A stretch of 13,683 nt of DNA from positions 1 to 13,683 of the forward strand of contig JBDNFP010000077.1 in the NCBI GenBank assembly GCA_041689775.1, written 5' to 3'. Positions within the stretch are counted from its first letter, which is position 1, and every line of letters starts with the position of its first letter. Shown one piece after another: positions 1 to 6,421 of this stretch. The notes under the pieces were generated by a model, which was not told where the DNA came from, did not search any database, and was given only the letters and a program-made list of their open reading frames with translations. The DNA is from JBDNFP01 sp041689775. GTDB lineage: Bacteria > Bacteroidota > Bacteroidia > Cytophagales > Spirosomataceae. Made by a program: the position numbers and the translations under genes.

Positions 1-2
1 TT

Positions 3-122
3 TGGCTCAGGCTTACGCAGATCGCTTACGACTGTCAGACAACTGTTTATCAATTGAAGTATGGTTTGCTAAGTGATTATTTGCGCACGCAACTGACCCG
101 GCCAACTATTAAATTCGCATGA
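3..122 (+). CDS. Possible 3' end of an unidentified protein (partial, left edge)
   Basis: One + frame is open from the left edge and ends at a TGA at 120-122. It encodes 39 residues, with stretches such as YDCQTTVYQLKYG and DYLRTQLTRP that look like ordinary soluble helical protein. The other two + frames close at 55-57 and 74-76. A perfect inverted repeat with A/T tails lies about 130 bp downstream, as expected after the end of a gene. No family can be recognised from so short a tail, and chance openness over 120 bp is quite possible, so this is a tentative call. Confidence 0.35.
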   Translation, partial: WLRLTQIAYDCQTTVYQLKYGLLSDYLRTQLTRPTIKFA

Positions 123-251
123 TTTGCGAAAGTCCTAATTAGTTTAAATGATTGAAAAATTGTTTGAGCTGTTTCCGAAAGTACCCGCGTCGTGTCGCCA
201 AACCTGGCGCGGGGCTTTCGTTATAACAAAGTAAGCGGTACGGGCAAAAAG

Positions 252-277
252 AAAAAAGTAATAATTGTTACTTTTTT
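252..277. terminator. Probable bidirectional intrinsic terminator
   Basis: A perfect 10-bp inverted repeat is seen: an A6-GTAA arm at 252-261, a 6-nt loop, and a TTAC-T6 arm at 268-277. On either strand the stem ends in a run of T. It lies between the end of the possible left-edge gene (+) and the end of the regulator pseudogene (-), which is where a shared terminator for convergent genes is expected. The stem is AT-rich and therefore weak, so strength is uncertain. Confidence 0.6.
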
Positions 278-311
278 AGGAATAAATAGCACTTATTTAG
301 CTATATATCGG

Positions 312-917
312 TTACTTCATCTGTTTGCGAATGCGAGTGAAAGCCTTCTCTGAAAGGTTGAGATAGGAGGCAATGTGCTTGTATGCAACCCGGCCCCGCC
401 CAAGTTCTGGGCGAATGGTCAATAGCCAGCGGTACCGCTCTTCGCCTGTCGAAAATCTGAACGCTTCATCTCTCTTCGCGTAGTACAGCAGATAGCGTTC
501 GGTCACCTGCGCCCGGATGGTATTGGCGGACGGGAATAAAGCATACAGGCTTTGCAACTCCCCGTAGGATAGCGAAACCAGCGTCGAATCTTCCAAAAGT
601 TCGATACCCTCCCGGCTGGGCTGCTGCCTGAGAAAACTTGACGGAGAGATGATGAAGTGCGACTCAGCGGCGAACAGGGAGGAAGCTTTCTGCTCTTGTC
701 CTTCTTCATCCTGAACCAGGTAGTACCCCCAAGCCAAACCCTTGTAAATAAAATGCAATCGGTCGTTTACCTCACCAATTGACAACAGCAGCTCCTTTTT
801 TTTATATTCTGTAACGTGCAGGTGCTCCCGAATAAAAGTTTCGGCGGCAGATTCCAGCGGCTGCTAGGTGTTGATTTCGTTCAAGAAAGCGTCTTTGGGA
901 GTAATGGTGCGATTCAT
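312..917 (-). pseudogene. Crp/Fnr-family transcriptional regulator interrupted by a nonsense codon
   Basis: Read from an ATG at 917-915, one frame gives a 201-residue protein with the usual length and order of Bacteroidota Crp/Fnr regulators. It has a cyclic-nucleotide-binding-like beta-roll (about residues 25-125, including DRLHFIYKGLAWGYYL), a connecting helix, and a short C-terminal winged-helix DNA-binding region (about 170-201, with HIASYLNLSEKAFTRIRKQ). Codon 18 is TAG (866-864), directly before QPLES. The frame is otherwise unbroken on both sides. The longest uninterrupted part begins at a TTG (785) and would lack the first beta strands. The gene is therefore probably inactive, or is made from a weak internal start. 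The ligand and target genes cannot be told. It is divergent from the SMP-30 stub at 1066, whose promoter it may once have controlled. A sequencing error at the TAG is the main alternative. Confidence 0.8.
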
Positions 918-1065
918 AGTGTGGCTATCGGTTGATTATTGGGCAATATAGAAAAAAAAAAAAATAGATACATCTTCTTTTTATTGGTAAAAATTTCACT
1001 CTCTGGCCTTTCCCTAAATCCATTTTCCGTACTATTGTCTATTCCTATATTTCGCTAAAATTGGT

Positions 1066-1200
1066 ATGAAAAAGCACCTGACCACTACCCTCTTTCTTCT
1101 CTTCACCTTCCTCACCATGCACGCCCAACCCACCTACCCTACCCTTGGCAAAGTACACTACGACGATCCCCGTTTAGAAAAGCTGATACCCAAAACCCGC
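1066..1200 (+). pseudogene. 5' stub of a secreted SMP-30/gluconolactonase-like gene
   Basis: The ATG at 1066 begins a clear Sec signal peptide (MKKHLTTTLFLLFTFL, cleavage near HAQ at residues 19-21). It is followed by about 23 residues including YPTLGKVHYDDPRLEKLIPK. That is the N-terminus typical of Bacteroidota SMP-30/gluconolactonase-like beta-propellers, which normally run on for about 250 more residues. Here the similarity ends at residue 43-44 (about 1195). The frame stays open to 1383, but from about 1207 onward it is simply antisense to the permease on the other strand. The enzyme would have hydrolysed sugar lactones or related compounds in the periplasm. What remains cannot fold as a propeller. 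The family assignment rests on a short N-terminus and is moderately sure; the truncation is surer. Confidence 0.6.
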
Positions 1201-1203
1201 CAA

Positions 1204-2566
1204 CTAGGTAGAATGAAAGTACCAGGCCGACACTTCGGCCATAAGGTCTTTACGGATATGAATGACCAGAAAAGAGCTAAGCAGCAGAATTCCGGCCAAA
1301 GCTATAAAACGTTAGGTGGCGCGGGATTTGAAAAGTATAATCTGCGCAGCAATCCCAGGATTTCGAATAGGCAAAACGAGTAAGAAAATACTCATTAACA
1401 GGAAATTAACCAACATGGAGGTAACCATAATATCAATACCCAGAAAAAAGTCCCCGGCAAAGTGACTCCCTAGTATCCCGATGGATGCCATACCCCCACT
1501 CAGGAGAATAGCCCGTTGGGGGGTTCGTTTTCTGGGATGAATCACGGCCAGACTTTTTGGAAAAATACCATCTTCCGCCCAGCAGAAAACCAACCGTGAT
1601 ACGGAAAGCATCATGGCGGGCAGGTCATTCAACAAGGCAATGGCTGCACCGAATAAAATCAACACACTCAATCGGGCCGGTAACAGATGGCTCAACAACC
1701 CCGCCGCCGTAATATCTTTTTGCGCCGCTTCGGCCGCCACGTACTGCCAAGGTACCGCGTGGTACACGGCGTAGGTAAAGGCAATGTAAAAAAGACCCAC
1801 TGTGATAAGAGCAAGGCCGATGGCACGGGGAAGATTCCGGGTAGGCTGACTGGCTTCACCGCCCGCCTGAGCAATGGAGTCGAAACCAATAAAACTGGAA
1901 AATAGTAATGCCGAAGCCGACAAAAAAGTAGACCAGTAGAAGGTAGCTACCTCCGTTGAAATTTGGTGTTCCAACCCAATGACCCGTATAAATTCAGCGT
2001 GGTTAAAGTACAGTCCAGCCACGATTACCACGCCTCCCAATACAAACATGAGTACCATCAAGGGTATCAGCGTCCGTTCGTACCATTTGATTCCCTGCAT
2101 ATTGACCAACACGAAGCTCCACAAGATTACCAAAGACAAACCTACCCGCACCCAACCCGTATCCATGGATTGGGCAAGCTCAGTCGACTCCAAGGCACTA
2201 AAAAAAATCCCGAAAGAAAGGGACGATGACGTAAGAAATGACACCGATGACGATGGACAGCCCAAACCATTGGGAAAAGCTGGCGATAAAACCCAGATAA
2301 GGATGCAACGAACGACTCGCGTACAAGTAAGAGCCCCCCGCCCGAGGCATCGCGGAAGCCAGGATGGCATAGGCAAGGGCCGCGAACAAAGCCGGAATAG
2401 CCGCAAACATAAACGCCGGTAGTACGAAAGGACCAATCCCCGGCACATTCCGCTGAATCATGAAGGGCACTACGTAAATGGATGCTCCAATCATCGAGCA
2501 TATACCCGTAGCCGTTAGACCCAGGAGACTTAATTGGCGGGTGAGGTGAGCAGGTTGGGGCGGCAT
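1204..2566 (-). pseudogene. APC-superfamily amino-acid permease, broken by a frameshift, a nonsense codon and a 3' truncation
   Basis: Reading leftward from the ATG at 2566, the protein begins MPPQPAHLTRQLSLLG and enters TM1 with the APC signature TGICSMIGASIYVVP. Hydrophobic helices then follow as in amino-acid/polyamine permeases of about 450-480 aa. The frame is lost in a run of eight T (- strand; A8 at 2200-2207): the N-terminal frame hits TAG just after FFRDFF, and the adjacent frame continues with SALESTELAQSMDTGW through TM4-11. An in-frame TAA (1314-1312) interrupts the next helix, which resumes immediately with RFIALAGILLLSSFLVIHIRK and runs to AWYFHST before the coding signal ends at 1206-1204. 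The usual C-terminal tail is missing. A TTG at 2617 is an alternative start. The protein would be an inner-membrane amino-acid importer, now inactive. Sequencing error could explain the frameshift but hardly all three lesions. Confidence 0.85.
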
Positions 2567-2757
2567 TACTGGTTCAGCGGGTATTATCGGATAAGTGAGC
2601 AGGAGATTTTTTCTCAATGATACTTAAAAATAGAGTTGAGTATAATTCTATTTTAGTCTTGGCTTCCACCTCTACCCTATTCTAGCCTACCAAAAAGAGT
2701 AAGCTCAGAGCAAAGAATTCTTTTAAAAAGTAAATGCGTTTCTAAACTTTTGCTGCT

Positions 2758-4809
2758 ATGCTTGCTAAATTCCATCCCAGACTACTTCTTCCGTTCCTTT
2801 GTTTGATTCTTGTTTCCTCAAACCTATATGCCCAAAAAAAATGGCAGGAACTTACCACCGTTGAAGACATTTGTGCCTACACCCCGGAAACGATGCGTAC
2901 CATGCTCAACCAGTTTGACCTGTCAATTCCGGGCATGGAAAAGGTAAAACAGGCCCATACAAATGGCGATTTGGTGGAGGCGTGCAAACAGCTATTGGTC
3001 TACTATAAAAACGGAAACACCGCGTCATTCCTGAGAAAATCTCAACCTATTGCTACCAATGAAACAGTAGCCGAAGCCGACACAACCCTGAAAAACGTGT
3101 TCTATGTGCAAAATGTCAGGGGAGAAGTACCCTACCTACCCGACGGACACCGCGACTGGTACTACAAAGGGCCCAACAACGACAAGGAATGGGCTTGGCT
3201 ATCCAACCGACATTCGCAACTAGAGGAGGTGTTTGAGGCGTATGTAGCCACCGGAAATCCGAAATATGCTAGGTACATAGACGCTTTCCTGCGCGATTTT
3301 ATCATCAAAAGCATGCCTTATCCGGCCGTAAAAAGTGGCACTTCGGTATGGCGTGGGCTCGAAGTATCCTTTCGAGTGAAAGTTTGGTCACGGATTTTCT
3401 ACGGACTTGTCAACAGTCCATACCTCTCCCCGGCTACCCAACTGCTGATGCTGAGTAGTTTGCCCGATCACGCGCATTACAACCGATACTTTCATGCCGG
3501 CAATAACTGGTTGACGATGGAAATCTCGGCGTTGGCTACGGCCGCAACCAATTTTCCAGAATACAAAAATTCCGACGAGTGGCTTACCTACGCCGCGGCT
3601 ACCATGACCGAAAGTATGAAGGGACAAGTGTACCCCGACGGCATTCAAACCGAACTCACCTCGCACTACCACAACGTGGCTTTGGCTAATTTCGAACTGT
3701 TCAAAGACATCTGCGACCGCGCCAACCGTCCCCTACCCGACTTTTTTAACCAAACCATCGTAGATATGTACGATTACATCGCCCGGACTATTCGGCCCGA
3801 CGGGTACCGTATTCTGAACAACGATGGTGACCGGGGCAGTGACCGGGAGTTGCTTTTGAAGGCAGCCAAAAAATACAACAAACCCGAGTGGGCCTACCTG
3901 GCTTCCAACGGACAACGGGGTAACAAACCGACGCAGGGCCCCTCCTACTTTTTTCCGTGGGCTGGTCAGTTGATTTCGCGCGGCGGCTACGATACTCAGG
4001 CGCATTGGTCGTTTTTTGATATTGGTCCGTGGGGGAGCGGGCATCAGCATAACGACCAGCTGCATATTTCCATTTCGGCCTACGGACGTGACCTGCTCGT
4101 AGATGCTGGGCGGTTTGCTTATACGGGTGAAGTAGCCGAAAAATTCCGACCCTACGCCACGGGCAGCGCCGGGCACAACTTGATTTTAATCGATGGAAAC
4201 GGACAAGCTCCCGGACCCAAACTAGCCGATGTCCCCGTGGACGAAAGCCATATCAAAATCACACCCGAGTTTGACTATGCTTCCCAGCAGTTTGCCGACT
4301 TTAAAAAAACGGAGGGCACCGCGAGCCACACCAGATCCCTGATGTACGTGCGAGGCGAGTTTTGGGTGGTAGTAGACCGCATCCAAACCGACCGCCCCCG
4401 CAAAATAGAAACCCTATGGCACTGGCATCCGGACTGCACGGTATCCCAAGATGGGAATGTGATCAAAACTACCAACCCCAAGGGAAATCTGGCGGTGATA
4501 CCCTTGGGGAACCCAAAAATGCCGGCACATTTTGTAAAAGGCCAGGAACAGCCAGAGATGCAGGGCTGGTACAGCCCGGAATACAACCTATTTAGCCCCA
4601 ATACCGCTACCATCTACACTGCCGATATCCCCCGGAACCAGACCTTTGTGTGGCTACTTTACCCCTCCGAAGGCAAAACCCCACCAGTAAAGGCCAGACT
4701 TATATCTAAAAATGAGGAAGAAGTACAAGTGGAGGTTACAGCCAAAGGTAGGACCTGGAAGATGGTGGTTCCGTTTGGGGATAATGATAGGGTGAGGTTG
4801 GAGAAATGA
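2758..4809 (+). CDS. Secreted heparinase II/III-family polysaccharide lyase
   Basis: The 683-aa protein starts at an ATG with a Sec signal peptide (residues 1 to about 25, ending NLYAQ). Residues about 60-400 look like the all-helical (alpha/alpha) toroid of heparinase II/III-like lyases. They contain FHAGNNW (245-251) and ELTSHYHN (299-306), which supply the Asn, Tyr and His residues used for beta-elimination in this fold. Residues about 400-683 form the beta-sandwich Hepar_II_III C-terminal domain with GHQHNDQLH (428-436, likely metal/catalytic histidines) and LLVDAGRF (446-453). Length and domain order fit secreted or periplasmic lyases of the PL12/PL15/PL17/PL21-type group. The substrate is expected to be a uronate-containing polysaccharide, but which one cannot be read from the sequence. 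The gene stands alone on the + strand, and no typical Shine-Dalgarno or clear promoter was found in 2618-2757. It appears intact. Confidence 0.88.
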   Translation: MLAKFHPRLLLPFLCLILVSSNLYAQKKWQELTTVEDICAYTPETMRTMLNQFDLSIPGMEKVKQAHTNGDLVEACKQLLVYYKNGNTASFLRKSQPIATNETVAEADTTLKNVFYVQNVRGEVPYLPDGHRDWYYKGPNNDKEWAWLSNRHSQLEEVFEAYVATGNPKYARYIDAFLRDFIIKSMPYPAVKSGTSVWRGLEVSFRVKVWSRIFYGLVNSPYLSPATQLLMLSSLPDHAHYNRYFHAGNNWLTMEISALATAATNFPEYKNSDEWLTYAAATMTESMKGQVYPDGIQTELTSHYHNVALANFELFKDICDRANRPLPDFFNQTIVDMYDYIARTIRPDGYRILNNDGDRGSDRELLLKAAKKYNKPEWAYLASNGQRGNKPTQGPSYFFPWAGQLISRGGYDTQAHWSFFDIGPWGSGHQHNDQLHISISAYGRDLLVDAGRFAYTGEVAEKFRPYATGSAGHNLILIDGNGQAPGPKLADVPVDESHIKITPEFDYASQQFADFKKTEGTASHTRSLMYVRGEFWVVVDRIQTDRPRKIETLWHWHPDCTVSQDGNVIKTTNPKGNLAVIPLGNPKMPAHFVKGQEQPEMQGWYSPEYNLFSPNTATIYTADIPRNQTFVWLLYPSEGKTPPVKARLISKNEEEVQVEVTAKGRTWKMVVPFGDNDRVRLEK

Positions 4810-4823
4810 TAGGCTGATTAAGG

Positions 4824-5113
4824 TTCACGGTTTTATTCGTGCTCCCAGCGCTAAATTGTGTTACAGAAGCGGGTGACCGTCCTGATTACAAATTAGGGCT
4901 AGTGGGGTAAATAATGTTGTTTGTTCATGGTACATTGTTGATTATGCCGGAAGTACCTCAGCTGCCATTTATTATGCAAGAGCAGCTGCTGAACAATTCA
5001 TTTTAACTCACGCTAGCTGTACAATAATTGGTGTGGAGGCTAGTTGTGGATTTGACTATTTATGGTGCACAGGAATTACTAGCCTGATTTGTCAGAATTG
5101 TGAAACTATTTAA
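4824..5113 (+). pseudogene. Possible remnant of a small Cys-rich secreted protein
   Basis: This is a stretch without a conventional gene. Two overlapping + frames look protein-like. The first (4824-4910) begins hydrophobically (FTVLFVLPALNC) and continues to DRPDYKLGLVG. The second (about 4898-5113) runs VNNVVCSWYIVDYAGSTSA, then helical Ala-rich sequence, then a Cys-rich end (HASCTIIGVEASCGF, LWCTG, ICQNCETI) before TAA. The first frame stops inside the G4 tract at 4904-4907, and one added G would join the two into a single protein of about 95 residues with a signal-like start. No ATG start is visible in the joined frame and I recognise no family. It could be a decayed gene, a real peptide gene with an unusual start, or chance. 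Confidence 0.3.
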
Positions 5114-5203
5114 ATTTATCTTTTAGTTTAGGCGAATTTTATTTTATTTTGTCTTGTATTTTCGCCAAATTTATTAATTGTTTCATAAAACCAGTTCATT
5201 ATT

Positions 5204-5302
5204 GTGGGGTTCAGTGGTCCCGAAATGTTTGTTATTGCTTTTATTGTGTTTTTTCTTCTAATTGTGTCGATTATTTTCTCAAAAAAAGTCATAACCGATT
5301 GA
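5204..5302 (+). CDS. Tiny hydrophobic membrane peptide (first of a coupled pair)
   Basis: A short ORF starts at GTG 5204 (32 aa) or ATG 5225 (25 aa) and ends at TGA 5300-5302. It encodes a short GFSGPE head, one strongly hydrophobic helix (MFVIAFIVFFLLIVSIIF) and a basic tail SKKVITD. The layout of an N-terminal helix with positive charges after it resembles TatA-like or small single-pass inner-membrane proteins, but no family signature is present. A second tiny ORF starts 3 nt after the stop. The surrounding DNA is clearly more AT-rich than the flanking genes, so hydrophobic codons are expected by chance to some degree. Confidence 0.35.
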   Translation: MGFSGPEMFVIAFIVFFLLIVSIIFSKKVITD

Positions 5303-5305
5303 AAG

Positions 5306-5413
5306 ATGAAGCTGCTTTGGATTTTACTTTTCATTTTTATTCCATTTGTGGGAGTACCCGCTTTCTGGATATATTATTTTATGATGTCTAAAATTAGTTT
5401 TAAAGATGTGTGA
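5306..5413 (+). CDS. Tiny hydrophobic membrane peptide (second of a coupled pair)
   Basis: An ATG at 5306 lies 3 nt after the preceding stop codon and is preceded by GAAAG, a weak A/G-rich ribosome site. The ORF encodes 35 residues: a Lys at position 2, a hydrophobic helix (LLWILLFIFIPFVGVPAFW), then WIYYFMMSKISFKDV ending at TGA 5411-5413. The K-plus-hydrophobic start, closely spaced neighbour and downstream AT-rich inverted repeat (5433-5440 with 5451-5458) make a small translated unit plausible. It could also be read as a signal peptide with almost no mature part. No known family is recognised. Confidence 0.4.
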   Translation: MKLLWILLFIFIPFVGVPAFWIYYFMMSKISFKDV

Positions 5414-5432
5414 TACGTAAAAATACGTTTTA

Positions 5433-5458
5433 GTAAAAATATGTAAATTAATTTTTAC
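5433..5458 (+). terminator. Weak AT-rich hairpin after the tiny ORFs
   Basis: GTAAAAAT at 5433-5440 pairs perfectly with ATTTTTAC at 5451-5458 across a 10-nt loop. It starts 20 bp after the stop of the second tiny ORF. There is no T-run after it on the + strand, so it may be only a spacer hairpin. A direct copy of GTAAAAATA lies at 5417-5425. Confidence 0.25.
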
Positions 5459-5467
5459 CCCACCAAC

Positions 5468-5590
5468 CCCGATTTAGAATCGGGAGTTGCATCAACTCGA
5501 TTCGCGACGAATGAAAAGCCAGTGCTCAGACCGCGTCACAGGCGCGAAATAATAGCATCGCAAAGCAAACCATCCCGATTATAAATCGTG
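5468..5590. repeat. Palindromic intergenic repeat: three abutting triloop hairpins plus a diverged copy
   Basis: Three perfect hairpins, each with a 3-nt loop, follow one another almost without spacer. They are CCCGATT/AATCGGG (5468-5484), GAGTTG/CAACTC (5484-5498, sharing one G with the first) and ATTCG/CGAAT (5500-5512). About 90 bp further on, CCCGATT-ATA-AATCGTG (5574-5590) is a copy of the first hairpin with one stem mismatch. It sits in the 5414-5705 spacer between convergent transcription units, in which I see no gene. The arrangement fits a REP-like or MITE-like palindromic element bounded by related ends. An RNA structure or terminator for the - strand operon is an alternative. Confidence 0.6.
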
Positions 5591-5705
5591 ACGAGTGTTC
5601 TAGCTAAGTCAATAAGAAGCCCCCCACCGTATGGAAATAAAGGGCGAAGATTGGCAGGAAGAAATAGCAAGGCTTTACCTACTAATCTAAGCCAATGCTC
5701 TCATT

Positions 5706-6407
5706 TTACTCTGAATCCTTAGCGCATCTAAAACCCACATAATAACGGCTTATTTTATCCGGTAAAACATAATACCGCTGTGAGGTCCGGATGAAAGAAT
5801 GATTGTTGAAGTTGGAGCCACCCCGCATTACTTTATATTTTTCGCCATATTGTTCCATGGGTAGGTCATTACCGGGATAGGGCTTATACCAATCACTGGT
5901 CCATTCCCACACACTGCCTGCCATATCGTAGCAACCATACGGACTTTGCGGCTTGGCAATTGACCCCCCTCGGGTATCTCGCTGATCCCAAACTACGTAG
6001 GTATTGTCGTAGGTATTACCCCACGGGAATATACGCCCATCAATTCCTCGGGCTGCTTTCTCCCATTCTTTTTCAGTAGGAAGGCGTTTTCCGGTCCATT
6101 TGGAATAATCGCGGGCTTGGTACCAATTGACAACCGCAGCGTTGGTAGCCTTTTCTTTTGGGTACTTAAAATTAGGATCGAATTTAGCAAACTCCTCATT
6201 ACTAATTTCGTTTTGATCGATAAAATAGGCCTTCGTAACTGCGATTTGTTGTGGTTTTTCATCTGGATCTCCATAGTGGCTACCCATAATAAATTCTCCC
6301 GCAGGGACATACACCATACCAACGGGTGGAGTGGGCTGGGCAACAGCGTTTAATGCGAAACAGATCGCCAAAACTGTCGATATTATTTTATGAAAGTTGA
6401 GATACAT
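5706..6407 (-). CDS. Secreted FGE/sulfatase-modifying-factor-fold protein, third gene of the operon
   Basis: From ATG 6407 the protein has 233 residues: a signal peptide (1-24, ending NAVAQ), then one formylglycine-generating-enzyme-type domain. Family hallmarks are MVYVPAGEFIMGS (31-43), GKRLPTEKEWEKAARG (106-121), PWGN (128-131), GCYDMAGSVWEW (158-169), VMRGGSNF (193-200) and GFRCAK (225-230). The two active-site cysteines of true FGE lie between the RGGS and GFRCA motifs. Here that stretch (NNHSFIRTSQRYYVLP) has none, so cysteine-to-formylglycine oxidation is not expected; a binding, structural or different catalytic role is. The upstream gene stops at 6424-6422. An in-frame ATG at 6428 overlaps that stop (ATGGTAA) and is an alternative start of 240 aa. 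An AGGAG lies only 1 nt before ATG 6407, too close for a normal Shine-Dalgarno site. Operon membership is clear from spacing. Confidence 0.85.
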   Translation of the reverse strand: MYLNFHKIISTVLAICFALNAVAQPTPPVGMVYVPAGEFIMGSHYGDPDEKPQQIAVTKAYFIDQNEISNEEFAKFDPNFKYPKEKATNAAVVNWYQARDYSKWTGKRLPTEKEWEKAARGIDGRIFPWGNTYDNTYVVWDQRDTRGGSIAKPQSPYGCYDMAGSVWEWTSDWYKPYPGNDLPMEQYGEKYKVMRGGSNFNNHSFIRTSQRYYVLPDKISRYYVGFRCAKDSE

Positions 6408-6421
6408 ACTCCTACTATGTT

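Noticed and set aside
184..213. GC hairpin CCCGCG/CGCGGG as a terminator of the left-edge gene
   Set aside because: The loop is long, the inner pairing is poor and there is only a TTTCGTT tail. The perfect inverted repeat at 252-277 is a better terminator.
148..234. 28-codon + strand ORF (MIEKLFELFPKVPAS...) after the left-edge gene
   Set aside because: It is very short, has no ribosome site or family match, and overlaps an imperfect GC hairpin (184-213). Chance is more likely.
952..964. A13 run upstream of the SMP-30 stub as a promoter element
   Set aside because: It may be an UP-like tract, but no -33/-7 pair with proper spacing was found near it, so a promoter call cannot be supported.
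1979..2422. 147-residue + strand open frame across the permease
   Set aside because: It is antisense to clear transmembrane permease coding sequence, and its translation is a basic, Thr/Lys-rich string without protein-like pattern.
5149..5391. 80-residue + frame and 68-residue - frame in the AT-rich island
   Set aside because: Both have compositions expected of AT-rich DNA. The two tiny ORFs in the third frame have better starts, spacing and helix-plus-charge layout.
5468..5590. CRISPR array or integron attC site
   Set aside because: Repeat units are hairpins of different sequence without regular spacers, no cas or integrase gene is visible, and no attC core sites were recognised.
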